Counted from the first letter of the stretch, positions 26,204 through 35,248 are shown. The stretch: 64,000 bases of DNA from Alphaproteobacteria bacterium (GCA_017307375.1 JAFKFH010000021.1:1-64000); one strand, 5' to 3'. Program-made: numbers and translations. Notes: generated from the letters alone by a model not told the origin.

Positions 26204-26737
26204 TCAGGCGGCGTTTCGCCGCTGGAAACGGCGCCAGGCATGGGGCGTGATGCCGTGAAAGCGCCGGAACAGCCTGGTGAAATGCGACTGATCGGCCAGG
26301 CCGCAAGCGACGGCAATCTGCGACAGCGGCTCGTCGCTCGTCAGCATCAGGTCACAGGCGCGCGCAATTCGCTGGCGCAGCACGTGGACGTAGGGGGCTT
26401 CGCCGAAACTGGCGCGGAACGCGCGCGAGAAATAGCTCGGGCTCAACCCTGTCTCGGCCGCCAGGTCCTCGACGGCGATCGTTTCGGTAAGGCGGGCGGC
26501 GATATGTGCCTTGACGCGCTTGGCCTGCCAGGGCGCAAGACCGCCACTGACCTGGATCGGCAACTGGGCGGGCTGTTCGAGCAGCGCGGTTGCGCGCGAG
26601 ATGTACTGTCTTGCCTCGTCGGGGTTTCGGCCAATTGCCGATTGGGCGTCGGCCAGCAGTCGGGCAAGATCGGTGTGCATCGCGGCCAGCGCGGGCGGCA
26701 ACGTCATCGGAATGGCGCTTTGGTTCATCGGTGTCAT
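26204..26737 (-). CDS. AraC family regulator, paralogue of 3804-4322
   Basis: 177 residues from the ATG of MTPMNQSA (GGGGAAA upstream). A short helical N-terminus is followed at ~75 by the AraC domain (KRVKAHIAARLTETIAVEDLAAE; SPSYFSRAFRASFG; SQIAVACGLADQSHFTRLFRRFHG). Architecture and length match the AraC protein at 3804-4322. Its upstream region carries the ATACCTAGGTAT palindrome about 95 bases from the start, with a TACGAT -10-like hexamer 25 bases beyond the palindrome centre. Confidence 0.9.
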   Translation of the reverse strand: MTPMNQSAIPMTLPPALAAMHTDLARLLADAQSAIGRNPDEARQYISRATALLEQPAQLPIQVSGGLAPWQAKRVKAHIAARLTETIAVEDLAAETGLSPSYFSRAFRASFGEAPYVHVLRQRIARACDLMLTSDEPLSQIAVACGLADQSHFTRLFRRFHGITPHAWRRFQRRNAA

Positions 26738-27109
26738 CGTCGTTTCCCCATGTCGGCTCTTGCCATCGGGGAAATCCTGGTCGAGCACCGTGCGCGCCGA
26801 AATCGTACGCTGGATTGGCCGGCCGCATACCTAGGTATAGTCAGGATCGCGCAGAACAGGTCGGATCGTCCCAGACGGGAACGCCGGGAAGGCGCAGGAT
26901 CATAGCCGTCGAGGTGATCGGCGCGAGAGTACAGACCGGCTTCGCCATCTCCCTCCCCCCGCCCCGCGGGCCGGCACGGCGCGCCGGTCACCCGACAGAT
27001 CCTCCCCCGACTTCAGGCAGCCGGCTCCCCCCGTGCTGCCTGCTTTGTGCCCGTCGCCACCGGTTCGGGCAGCGCCGGCGATCGTGACGGGTTGGATCGC
27101 GGGAAGGCG
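26738..27109. other. 372-base intergenic region
   Basis: Between the minus-strand AraC gene and the end of the minus-strand LysR gene. It contains the shared ATACCTAGGTAT palindrome at 26827-26838 and a C-rich, low-complexity stretch around 26951-26965. No convincing open reading frame or RNA gene. Confidence 0.6.
26826..26839. promoter_or_regulatory. ATACCTAGGTAT palindrome (shared motif copy 2)
   Basis: A perfect 12-base palindrome at 26827-26838 in the same context (GCCGC before it) as the copy at 22901-22914. Position relative to the probable -10 of the AraC gene (centre roughly -37 to -40) is typical for an activator site. Confidence 0.5.
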
Positions 27110-28000
27110 CTAGCCGGCAATCAGGATATCGAGCAGCAGCCGCGCGGCGCGGCTGAGATACCCGTCACGGCGGGTGATCGCAAAGACCGGGTTTGCCGCG
27201 TCGAGGTCGGCCACGGGGATGATCGCCAGGGATCTCGCACGCAACTCGTCGTCGATTGCCGAGCGTGGCAGCAGGGCAAGGCCCGCGCCGGCTTCGACCA
27301 GGCGCTTCTGCGCCGTAAGGCTGTCGATCGCGCTCCATTTCAGGTCTGCGATACCGCGGACCAGAAACAGCGCCGACAGGGTGCCGGCTGCGGCCTCGCC
27401 GCTTTCGATCCGGTCGGGGAAGACCAGCCAGTGTTCGGCCTGAAGCTCGGACAGTTGCCTGACCCTCTGCCCGCGCAGCGGATGATCGGGTCCGCAGATC
27501 ACGACCAGCGGCTCGGGCGGCATGGCATGGCAGTCGAGATCGTCGGAGCGGTCGGCGAAATAGCGCACGCCGATCGTCGCCGCGCCCGAGCGCACCAGGC
27601 TGCTGACTTCCGCGCTGCGCCCGGTCCGCAGGTCCAGCCGGACGTCGGGTGCCGCGGCGGCGTAGCGGCGCAAAGTCTGCGTCAGTTGCAGCCCGGCCAG
27701 CGTGCCGACAAGCGCCAGCGTCACCCGCCCCGCATGCCGCTCGCGCAGGTCGCGGATCGCCTTGCGCGCGTCCTCGATCGCGGCGAGCGCCCGCTCGGCA
27801 TGGGGCAGCAGGGCATCGCCGAGCGCGCTCAGCCTGACGCCCCCGGCGGTGCGCTCGAAGATCGGTCCCCCCAGTTCGGCTTCCAGCAGGCCGATCCGCC
27901 GGCTTATGGCCGGCTGCGAGCGGCCGAGCGCCTCGGCGGCAGCGGAAAAGCTACCGGCCCGGTGGATGGCCACGACCGTCAGCAGGGCGTCGGAGTCCAT
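27110..28000 (-). CDS. LysR family transcriptional regulator
   Basis: 296 residues: N-terminal winged helix (ALLTVVAIHRAGSFSAAAEALGRSQPAISRRIGLLE, residues ~5-42) and a periplasmic-binding-like effector domain (RVTLALVGTLAGLQLTQTLRRYA onwards). Divergent from the PEP-mutase-family gene, with a LysR box between them, so it very likely controls that gene and itself. The effector is unknown; the enzyme's substrate or product is the usual candidate. Confidence 0.93.
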   Translation of the reverse strand: MDSDALLTVVAIHRAGSFSAAAEALGRSQPAISRRIGLLEAELGGPIFERTAGGVRLSALGDALLPHAERALAAIEDARKAIRDLRERHAGRVTLALVGTLAGLQLTQTLRRYAAAAPDVRLDLRTGRSAEVSSLVRSGAATIGVRYFADRSDDLDCHAMPPEPLVVICGPDHPLRGQRVRQLSELQAEHWLVFPDRIESGEAAAGTLSALFLVRGIADLKWSAIDSLTAQKRLVEAGAGLALLPRSAIDDELRARSLAIIPVADLDAANPVFAITRRDGYLSRAARLLLDILIAG

Positions 28001-28037
28001 TCATCTCATCAGGAATACGGATCCAGGATAGACATAT

Positions 28038-28054
28038 TATGCATTGGACGCATA
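28038..28054. promoter_or_regulatory. LysR box (TATGC-N7-GCATA)
   Basis: TATGC and GCATA flank 7 bases and contain the T-N11-A core (T at 28040, A at 28052). It lies in the 102-base region between the LysR gene and its divergent target, the standard place for autoregulation and activation. Confidence 0.65.
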
Positions 28055-28102
28055 TGACGCCACAATCCTAAGGTCGGCCATCCAGTCCCGAAGGAGGCGC
28101 CC

Positions 28103-28972
28103 ATGCGATCCCGTTCATTGGCCGAGGACCAGGCCCGGCAGTTCCTCAGGCTGCACCATCAGGCGCGCGGCTTCGTCCTGCCGAATGCCTGGGACGCGGC
28201 CAGCGCGATCATCCTGGCCGATGCGGGCTTTGCCGCGCTGGCCACCACCAGCGCCGGCATCGCCTTTTCGCTCGGCCTGCAGGACTACCACGTCGAGGAT
28301 CCGGCCCTTGGTGTCGGTCGCGATCGCATGTTCCGCCGGCTTGCCGAGATCGTCGAAGCGTCGCCGGTCCCGGTCAGCGCGGATCTCGAGGCAGGCTTCG
28401 GCGACGCGCCGGAGATGGTCGCGACCACCATCGATCGGGCGATCGACACCGGGCTTGCCGGCGGCAATATCGAGGACAAGGTGCCCGGGGAAGACCGGCT
28501 CTATGACGAGGAACTGGCCGTCGAGCGCATTGCCGCGGCGGCAGCGGCGGCGCGGGGCCGCGGCCGGACCTTCGTGCTCAACGCCCGCACCGACGTGCTG
28601 CTGCTGGGCGGTGATATCGGGGCAGCCGTCCGCCGGGCAAACCGGTTCCTGCAGGCGGGCGCCGATTGCATCTTCGTGCCGGGCGCCGCCGATCTCGCCA
28701 GCATCCGCCGGCTGGCCGACGAAATCGACGGCCCGCTGAACGTGGTCGTCGGGCTCGGCCCCGTGCCGTCCGACATACCCGCCATTCTCGATGCCGGCGT
28801 CAGCCGCGTCACGGTCGGGGGCACCATCGCGCGGTCGGTCATGGGTTTCATTCGCGACTGCGCCAGGATGCTGCGCGAGCAATCGTCGATCGGCTTTGCC
28901 GCCGACCAGATCTCCGGGGCCGACCTGAATGCGCTGTTCGCGCGGCATCGCCACCCGACGGCGGTACGGTGA
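28103..28972 (+). CDS. isocitrate lyase / PEP mutase superfamily protein
   Basis: 289 residues from an ATG preceded by AAGGAGG. TIM-barrel landmarks: LPNAWDAASAIILADAGFAALATTSAG at ~25, metal-site DLEAGFGD at ~95, NIEDKVPGEDRLYD at ~125, and VLNARTDVLL at ~165. This subgroup includes 2-methylisocitrate lyase-like, oxaloacetate decarboxylase-like and phosphonate-related enzymes, so the exact reaction (C-C or C-P bond cleavage of a 2-oxo or carboxy acid) is open; the ICL Cys loop is absent. Controlled by the divergent LysR gene. Confidence 0.88.
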   Translation: MRSRSLAEDQARQFLRLHHQARGFVLPNAWDAASAIILADAGFAALATTSAGIAFSLGLQDYHVEDPALGVGRDRMFRRLAEIVEASPVPVSADLEAGFGDAPEMVATTIDRAIDTGLAGGNIEDKVPGEDRLYDEELAVERIAAAAAAARGRGRTFVLNARTDVLLLGGDIGAAVRRANRFLQAGADCIFVPGAADLASIRRLADEIDGPLNVVVGLGPVPSDIPAILDAGVSRVTVGGTIARSVMGFIRDCARMLREQSSIGFAADQISGADLNALFARHRHPTAVR

Positions 28973-28990
28973 GGGCCGTTCGCGGGCGCC

Positions 28991-30367
28991 TTACCAATGC
29001 GGCGCATGCGTCCCCGGCGGCATCGACGGGCGGGCATAGCCGGCCGGGGTGCGCGCCAGCCGTGCGCTGGGGATCACCGCCCGCAGTTCGCCGAAGCCGG
29101 AGGCCGTGGTCTCCAGCCAGGGGGTGAGGTCCGGCGTGGCCGCGGCGAGGCCGCCGGCAATGCGGCCCAGTCGGCGCAGCCAGTGGCCGGTCTGGGCCAG
29201 CGAGACCTGCACATGCCAGCTGCCCCCTTCCTGCTGTTGCCGCCAGAGCGCGGCGGCGGCACCGAACGCCATCAGGAAACCGCTGGCTTGGTCGAGGATC
29301 TGCATCGGCAGCGCCCGCGGCGTGCCGTCGCCTGCCGCCTCGCCTTCGGCATGATTGAAGCCCATCGCGGTCTGGACCAGCGAATCGAAGCCACGCCGCG
29401 CGGCCCACGGGCCCTGCGGGCCATAGGCCGTCAGCGAGACGGCGACGATGCCGGGCCGGCGCGCCGCCAGTGCCTCGGGCGAGAACCCGAGGGCCGCGAG
29501 CCCGCCGGGCCGGTAACCCTGCGAGAAGACATGGGCGCCGTCGACGAGATGCCACAAGGTTTCCCGTCCGGCCCCGCTGCGCAGGTCGATCCGCGTCGAG
29601 CGCTTGCCGCGGCTGGTTTCGGCGATGGCCGCGATATTCGGCAGGTCGGGCGAATTGACCAGCATCACGTCGGCACCGAACGCGGCCAGTGTCCGCCCGC
29701 CGACCGGCCCGGCGAGGATGCGGGTCAGGTCGAGCACGCGCAGGCCCGACAGCGGTCGCTGGTCTGCGGCAAGCGGCGGCAGGGAACGCGGGGCAGCGTC
29801 GCCGATGCGGGTGACGGTCATCAGCGGCTGTGCGGCCACGGCCCGGCCCTGCGGCGAGGCATCCCAATCGGCGAAGCGGCGCAGGGCGGTGGCGACCAGG
29901 CCGCGTTCGGCGGCCGCCGCCTCGAAGTCCAGCGCCTGCCATTCAAGCATTGCCCGCTCCGCATCCGCCCGGCCGGCCGTTGCGGGATCGAGGCCGAGCA
30001 GGCGCAGCGCGCCGTCGCGGTGATGGGCGAAGTTGGTATGGACCCGAACATGGCCGTCGGCACAGCGGTAGAGCCCGGCGAACGGATCCCACAACGCCGG
30101 CTCCTGCCCGTCGATCGAGAACCGGCCGGTGGCTTCGACGGCGGCATGGGTCATGTCGACGCCGACGCGCTGGCGGGGCATGCCGCGGGCATGGCCGATC
30201 TCGCAGGCGGCGAGGGCGGCGGCGCCAACGGTCGCCTGGGCCGCGGTACCGACAGCGAAGGACGACGGAAACACCGGATCGCCGCCGGACAGGGCGATGT
30301 CGTCCAGGGCCGCGGCGGGAAGGCCGCCGAGCGCCCAGATCTCGGCCAGCGCCTGAAGTGACTTCAT
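28991..30367 (-). CDS. CaiB/BaiF family CoA transferase
   Basis: 458 residues. Family III CoA transferases move CoA between carboxylic acids. The typical segments are LRVLDLTRILAGPVGGRTLAAFGADVMLVNSP (residues ~207-240), GKRSTRIDLRSGAGRE, ADVFSQGYRPGGL-like AHVFSQGYRPGGL and GFDSLVQTAMG. The usual catalytic Asp of the family appears to be in the N-terminal half here; about 200 extra N-terminal residues form a second, degenerate-looking copy (FSIDGQEPALWDPFAGLYRCADG), an architecture seen in some larger members. It begins 12 bases after the small membrane gene and may belong to the MFS operon. Confidence 0.85.
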   Translation of the reverse strand: MKSLQALAEIWALGGLPAAALDDIALSGGDPVFPSSFAVGTAAQATVGAAALAACEIGHARGMPRQRVGVDMTHAAVEATGRFSIDGQEPALWDPFAGLYRCADGHVRVHTNFAHHRDGALRLLGLDPATAGRADAERAMLEWQALDFEAAAAERGLVATALRRFADWDASPQGRAVAAQPLMTVTRIGDAAPRSLPPLAADQRPLSGLRVLDLTRILAGPVGGRTLAAFGADVMLVNSPDLPNIAAIAETSRGKRSTRIDLRSGAGRETLWHLVDGAHVFSQGYRPGGLAALGFSPEALAARRPGIVAVSLTAYGPQGPWAARRGFDSLVQTAMGFNHAEGEAAGDGTPRALPMQILDQASGFLMAFGAAAALWRQQQEGGSWHVQVSLAQTGHWLRRLGRIAGGLAAATPDLTPWLETTASGFGELRAVIPSARLARTPAGYARPSMPPGTHAPHW

Positions 30368-30378
30368 CGGTTACCTCG

Positions 30379-30516
30379 TCAGCCGCAGAAGGCCCGCGGG
30401 TCCAGCCAGGTCAGCGGCAGGCCGGCCTGCGCCCAGGCCTGGAACACCAGCAACCCGACTGCGAGCAATAAGGCAAGCGGCAGCCAACGGGCAAGCCATC
30501 CGGCGGGCGGGTTCAC
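30379..30516 (-). CDS. small single-pass membrane protein
   Basis: 45 residues, GTG start overlapping the MFS stop (GTGA). It has one hydrophobic helix (WLPLALLLAVGLLVFQAW) and a short C-terminal part (PLTWLDPRAFCG). The tight coupling to the MFS gene upstream and the CoA transferase downstream supports a real gene, perhaps an accessory subunit of the transporter. No family recognised. Confidence 0.6.
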   Translation of the reverse strand: MNPPAGWLARWLPLALLLAVGLLVFQAWAQAGLPLTWLDPRAFCG

Positions 30517-31754
30517 GGCGTCGCCGTTCGCAGGTGGTCCCGGACGACCGGGCGATCGTCGATCGGCCAATGCAGCAGTGCCGCCAGCAGCCCCAGCACG
30601 ATCGCGACAAGCCAGATCCCCTGGTACGAACCGGTCGTGACGAAGACATAGCCGCCGAGCCACACCCCGAAGAACGAGCCGAGCTGATGGCCGAGGAAGA
30701 CGAAGCCGAAGAGGGTCGTGATGTAGCGGACCCCGAACAGCTGCGCGATCAGCCCGTTGGTCAGCGGGACGGTGCCGAGCCACAGGAAGCCCATCACCGC
30801 CGCGAACAGATAGACGCCGATCGTACTGACGGGCAGCAGCACGAACAGCATCATGGCCGCCGCGCGGGCCAGGTAGATCGCGGCAAGCAGGTATTTGCGC
30901 CGCAGCGACCCGCCCCACAGGCCGAAGAGATAGGTGCCTGCGACATTGGCCAGCGCGATGATCGCCAGGCTGGCGACGGCCTCGGCCGCGCCCAGGCCGC
31001 GGTCGGCCAGATAGGCCGGCAGATGCGTGGCGATGAAGGCAAGCTGAAAACCGCAGGCGACGAAACCGAGGTTCAGCAGCCAGAAGCCGCGATGGCGGAA
31101 CGCCGCGGCGATCGCGGCCGCCATCGACGGTTCGGGGCCGGCAGGCGTTTGCGCGTCCGCCCGGTCGCGCAGCGGAAATGCCGCCGGCAGCAGCAGCGCC
31201 ATCACCGTGGCCAGGATGACCAGCGCCCCGGCCCAGGCCCAGCCCCCGATCAGTGCCTGGGCGGCGGGCACCATCGCGAACTGTCCCAATCCGCCGACGG
31301 CGCCGGCCAGGCCCAGCGCCCAACTGCGCCGGCCGGCCGGCATGATGCGGCTGAGCGCGCCATAGATCGCGGCGAAGGCCGTGCCAGACAGGGCGATGCC
31401 GATGCACAGCCCGGCGCTCAGCAGAAAGGCGAAGGTGGTCTGCGCCTCGGCCATGAAGATCAGGCCGGCTGCATAGAACATGAGCCCGCCCGCCACGACG
31501 ATGGCCGACCCGTAGCGGTCGGCGATCATGCCGGTGAACGGCTGGGCCAGCCCCCAGACCAGATTCTGCACCGCCATCGCCAGCCCGAAGGTTTCGCGCG
31601 ACCACCCGCGATCCAGCGTGACCGGCAGCAGGAACAGGCCCTGCACGTGGCGCACGCCCAGCGCCAGGCCCATGATCAGCCCGCCCGCCAGCACGGCCAG
31701 CCACAGTGTGCCTGAATCGGGTGCTGCCTCGTTCCTGGTGCCGGGTCTTGTCAT
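30513..31754 (-). CDS. MFS transporter
   Basis: 413 residues, 12 predicted helices (LAGGLIMGLALGVRHVQGLFLLPV; LVWGLAQPFTGMIADRYGSAIVVAGG with the loop-2 type G-x3-D-R-x-G signature). Start ATG at 31754 with GGAGAGG upstream. The branch is typical of carboxylate or oxalate/formate-type antiporters, but substrate assignment is not secure. Followed by a small membrane protein and a CoA transferase, which hints at a carboxylic acid. Lies 123 bases after livF on the same strand. Confidence 0.88.
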   Translation of the reverse strand: MTRPGTRNEAAPDSGTLWLAVLAGGLIMGLALGVRHVQGLFLLPVTLDRGWSRETFGLAMAVQNLVWGLAQPFTGMIADRYGSAIVVAGGLMFYAAGLIFMAEAQTTFAFLLSAGLCIGIALSGTAFAAIYGALSRIMPAGRRSWALGLAGAVGGLGQFAMVPAAQALIGGWAWAGALVILATVMALLLPAAFPLRDRADAQTPAGPEPSMAAAIAAAFRHRGFWLLNLGFVACGFQLAFIATHLPAYLADRGLGAAEAVASLAIIALANVAGTYLFGLWGGSLRRKYLLAAIYLARAAAMMLFVLLPVSTIGVYLFAAVMGFLWLGTVPLTNGLIAQLFGVRYITTLFGFVFLGHQLGSFFGVWLGGYVFVTTGSYQGIWLVAIVLGLLAALLHWPIDDRPVVRDHLRTATP

Positions 31755-31877
31755 CGGCCGGGCCTCTCCATCCCCGTGGGTGATCGGCCGCGGATCATCG
31801 TGGCAGTCGCCGTCTGTCCTCCAGCGAGTAATTTTCACGCGCGACTGAGTTTTGCGCATCCGCGCGGGCGGATCGCC

Positions 31878-32582
31878 CTACAGGCGGGTGTGGGCCTCGA
31901 TCCGCAACGCCGCGGCCGCATCGACCGGGCCGCTGTCGACGATCTCGCCCGACTTGAACACGGCAAAACGGTCGCTGACACCGAGGACGAAGGGCAGGTG
32001 CTGCTCGACGATCAGCATCGCGGTCCCGCGATCGCGGCGGGCGGCTGTCAGCGCCTCGGCCAGCCGGTCGACCACCGACGGCTGCAGGCCCTCCGTCACT
32101 TCGTCGAGCAGCATCAGCCGCGGCCGCGCGATCAGCCCGCGGGCGACGATCAGCATCTTCTGCTCGCCGCCCGACAGCGTGCCCGCCCGCTGCCGCAGCC
32201 GCCGGCCCAGCACGGGGAAGGCTTGCGCCATCTCGGCAATGCCGGCTGCCAGACCCGCGTCCGAGGCGAGGCCCAGCCGCAGGTTGTCGTGGACCGTCAG
32301 GTCCTGGAAGATCGGCTGCTCCTGCGGCACGTAGGCCAGCCCCAGCGATGCCTTGCGGTGCGACGGGATGGCGGCGATGTCCCGGCCGGCCAGCGCGATG
32401 CCGCCGGTCTGCAGTCGCAGGAAGCCCATGATCGTCTTCAGCAACGTCGATTTGCCCATGCCGTTCTTGCCGATCAGGGCGACGATCTCGCCGGACGCGA
32501 TATCGAGCGAGACGTCGCGCACCACCCGCGACGAGCCGTAGCCGCTCGAGACCCGGTCGAGCGCGAGCAGCGGCGCGCTCAC
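31878..32582 (-). CDS. livF: ABC transporter ATPase, LivF type
   Basis: 234 residues from a GTG overlapping the stop of the fused LivM-LivG gene (GTGA). Walker A GKNGMGKST, signature LSGGEQ, Walker B RLMLLDE and the H-loop His in VEQHLPF are all present. LivF-type ATPases energise branched-chain amino acid, urea or amide uptake. Context (nitrilase, AmiC/AmiR) points to an amide or related nitrogen compound. Confidence 0.93.
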   Translation of the reverse strand: MSAPLLALDRVSSGYGSSRVVRDVSLDIASGEIVALIGKNGMGKSTLLKTIMGFLRLQTGGIALAGRDIAAIPSHRKASLGLAYVPQEQPIFQDLTVHDNLRLGLASDAGLAAGIAEMAQAFPVLGRRLRQRAGTLSGGEQKMLIVARGLIARPRLMLLDEVTEGLQPSVVDRLAEALTAARRDRGTAMLIVEQHLPFVLGVSDRFAVFKSGEIVDSGPVDAAAALRIEAHTRL

Positions 32583-34342
32583 GAGGCCGTCTCCGCCGTC
32601 GGCACGTGACCGCCGGTATAGATCTCGTGCACCAGCGGTGCGTTGACGACCTGTTCCACCGTCCCGTCCAGGGCGATCTGCCCCTGGTGAAGAACGATGA
32701 TGCGGGACGAGATTTCGCGCACGAAGTCGAGATCGTGCTCGACCAGCAGCACGCAGAGCCCCTCGCGCCGCACCAGGTCGGTCAGGATGGCGCCGAAGGC
32801 GCTGCGTTCGGCGCGGGTCAGCCCCGCCGTCGGTTCGTCGAGCAGCACGACGTCGGGTTCGAGGGCCAGGACCATCGCCAGTTCCAGTGCCTGTTTCAGC
32901 CCGTGGCTGAGGTCGCCGGCGACGTCGCCCAGTCGATCGCCGAGCCCGCCGCCCTCGATCACCTGGCGCGCCGCCTGGGGCAGTGACAGCACCGGCGACC
33001 GATCGAACCACGACATGGGGTCGCGCCGCGACCGCGCGATACGCAGGCAATCGGCGACCGTGAGGGTGTTGAAGACCGAGGCTGCCTGGAACTTGCGGCC
33101 GAGGCCGAAGGCGACCAGGCGATGGGGCGGCAGGCGCCCGATCGGCCGGCCGACGATCGAAATCTCGCCCCCAGTCCGCTCCAGCCCGTCGGCCAGGCAG
33201 CGGATCAGCGTCGTCTTGCCCGCCCCGTTGGGCCCGACCAGGCTGACCAGCTCTCCCCGTCTGGCCGAGAACGAGACGCCGTTCAGCACGGCCAGGCTGC
33301 CGAACTGCCGCGTCACCCCACGGGCCTCGACCATCATGTCGCGGTCGGCGCGCGGAAGCGGCGCGGCGGTCTGCAGCCTTGGGGCAGCATCCGCGCGGTC
33401 GCCGGGGATCAGGCGGCGCAGCGCTCCGATCAACCCGGCCGGGAACAGCACGATCACGGCCACGAAGGCGATCCCGACGATCAGCTCCCAGATGAAGGGC
33501 AGGCTGCCCGAAAGATAGGCGCTGGCCAGTTCGATTCCGAGCGCGCCCAGCACGGCGCCGAGCAGGGTGCCGCGCCCGCCCAGCGCCACCATGATGACAA
33601 GCTGGGTGCCGAAGACGAAGCTGGCATTCTCGGGCGCCGCCACCCCGCCCAATGCGGCATGGCCAAGCCCGGCCAGTGCCGCGACGATCGCGCAGACCAC
33701 CAGGATCCCAAGGCGCAGGCGCTCGACGTTGATGCCGATATAGGAGCAGCGGGCTTCGTTGTCGCGCAGCGCGGCCAGGATACGGCCGGCATCCGAGTGC
33801 AGCAGCAGATAGCCCGCCGCCGCCACCGCGACGGTCGCCAGCCCCGCCAGTCTGAACCAGGTCTCCAGGTCCAGGTCGAAGGTCTGGAAGCCGACCAGCC
33901 CGCTCGACGATCCCGTCGTCTCGCCCCCCGCATAGATCAGCTGGACCAGGACGATCGGCAGTACCAGCGATACCACCGAGGCATAAAGCGGCGTCGAGCC
34001 GTGGTAGAACGACAGCCAGCCGACCAGCGCCGCGACGAGACCCGCGACGATGACGGCGAGGCCGAAGGCGAGGGCGATGCCCCCGGCATCGAAGCCGACA
34101 TGGGTGAAGGTCATCGCCAATGCGTAGGCGCCGATCCCGAAGAAGGCCGACTGGCCGAAGGTGAGAACGCCGCTGTAGCCCCAGAGCACGTCGACGGTGA
34201 GCGCCGCGATGGCGACGAAGAAGGCGCGGGCGAGGATGCTGGCCGTGTAGGTATCGACAATCCAGGGCGCGACGACGACCAGCAAGCCGGCTGCCAGGGC
34301 GGCGAGCGCGATGCGGCGGCGGGGAGTCAGCAAATCAGGCAC
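32579..34342 (-). CDS. fused ABC permease-ATPase (LivM-LivG)
   Basis: 587 residues. Residues ~1-315 are a LivM-type permease with about nine helices (ALTVDVLWGYSGVLTFGQSAFFGIGAYA); from ~335 a complete LivG ATPase follows (GPNGAGKTT Walker A; LSHGLKQALELAMVL signature; DVVLLDEPTAGLT). A fusion of what are usually two genes. Start: GTG at 34342, with AAGGA 7 bases before it and an 8-base overlap with livH; a TTG at 34348 is the alternative. The protein couples transport and ATP hydrolysis in one chain; two copies, or one with LivF, would make the dimer. Confidence 0.92.
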   Translation of the reverse strand: MPDLLTPRRRIALAALAAGLLVVVAPWIVDTYTASILARAFFVAIAALTVDVLWGYSGVLTFGQSAFFGIGAYALAMTFTHVGFDAGGIALAFGLAVIVAGLVAALVGWLSFYHGSTPLYASVVSLVLPIVLVQLIYAGGETTGSSSGLVGFQTFDLDLETWFRLAGLATVAVAAAGYLLLHSDAGRILAALRDNEARCSYIGINVERLRLGILVVCAIVAALAGLGHAALGGVAAPENASFVFGTQLVIMVALGGRGTLLGAVLGALGIELASAYLSGSLPFIWELIVGIAFVAVIVLFPAGLIGALRRLIPGDRADAAPRLQTAAPLPRADRDMMVEARGVTRQFGSLAVLNGVSFSARRGELVSLVGPNGAGKTTLIRCLADGLERTGGEISIVGRPIGRLPPHRLVAFGLGRKFQAASVFNTLTVADCLRIARSRRDPMSWFDRSPVLSLPQAARQVIEGGGLGDRLGDVAGDLSHGLKQALELAMVLALEPDVVLLDEPTAGLTRAERSAFGAILTDLVRREGLCVLLVEHDLDFVREISSRIIVLHQGQIALDGTVEQVVNAPLVHEIYTGGHVPTAETAS

Positions 34343-35171
34343 GGGCAAATCCTTCCGGCCGCAGGCGCAGGGCGATGGCGGCCAGCACCGCGATGGCGAG
34401 CCCGCCGAGGATCGGGCTGACGAAAGTCGAGATCACGACCTGCATGCCGCCGAGCACCAGGCAGGCCACGGCCAGGGTCGACAGCGCGCTGCCCGACACC
34501 ATCACCAGCATGAAGGCGTTGATCAGCCAGGGTATCCCCATGTTCGGATCGACCGAGGCCAGCGGCGTGATCAGCGCCCCGGCCGCCGCCCCCAGGCCGC
34601 TGCCGATGCCGAACGTCAGGAAGCGCACGAAGACGGCATTGATGCCCAGGCCTTCGGCGAGGGTCTCGTTCAGGATCACTGCGCGCGTCGACAGGCCGAG
34701 CCGGGTGCCGTTCAGGACGAAGGTGAAGCCGATACCGATCGCCAGCGCCGCGGCGACCAGCAGCAGCCGGTACAGCGAGTAGTCGGTGCCGCCCAGGCCG
34801 ATCGTGCCGGCCACCGGCGCAGCCACGAACTGGACCTCGCGCCCGAAACCGACGATCACCGCCTGGCCGAGCACGATGCCGAGCCCCCAGGTCGCCAGGA
34901 TGGCATCGAGGGGGCGGCGATAGAGCCGGCGGACCACGACGCTCTCGATTGCCATGCCGAGCAGGCCGCCGACCATGAATGCCAGGAACGGGGCCATCCA
35001 GGCCGGCAGGCCCAGCCGCATGCCGACCAGCGCCGCATAGGCACCGGCGGTGATCAGGGCGCCGTGGGCGAAATTGATGATCTTCATCACCCCGAACACG
35101 ATCAGCAATCCGGCGGAGACGATGAACAGGATCGCGGCCGTGGTCGCGATGTCGAGGGCCAGCGTCAGCAT
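34335..35171 (-). CDS. livH: branched-chain-type ABC permease, LivH
   Basis: 278 residues, eight or so helices, with the LivH landmarks LLIVFGVMKIINFAHGALITAGAYAA, and a GFTFVLNGTRLGLSTRA cytoplasmic loop. It would pair with the LivM half of the fused protein. 78 bases after the binding protein gene. Substrate as for the system. Confidence 0.93.
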   Translation of the reverse strand: MLTLALDIATTAAILFIVSAGLLIVFGVMKIINFAHGALITAGAYAALVGMRLGLPAWMAPFLAFMVGGLLGMAIESVVVRRLYRRPLDAILATWGLGIVLGQAVIVGFGREVQFVAAPVAGTIGLGGTDYSLYRLLLVAAALAIGIGFTFVLNGTRLGLSTRAVILNETLAEGLGINAVFVRFLTFGIGSGLGAAAGALITPLASVDPNMGIPWLINAFMLVMVSGSALSTLAVACLVLGGMQVVISTFVSPILGGLAIAVLAAIALRLRPEGFARA

Positions 35172-35248
35172 GGTCGGAACTCCCGGACGCGTCGGATGGT
35201 GCGGCGGACGGGACCGGGCGGCCGGTCCCGTCCGCCGGGATGGCAGGA

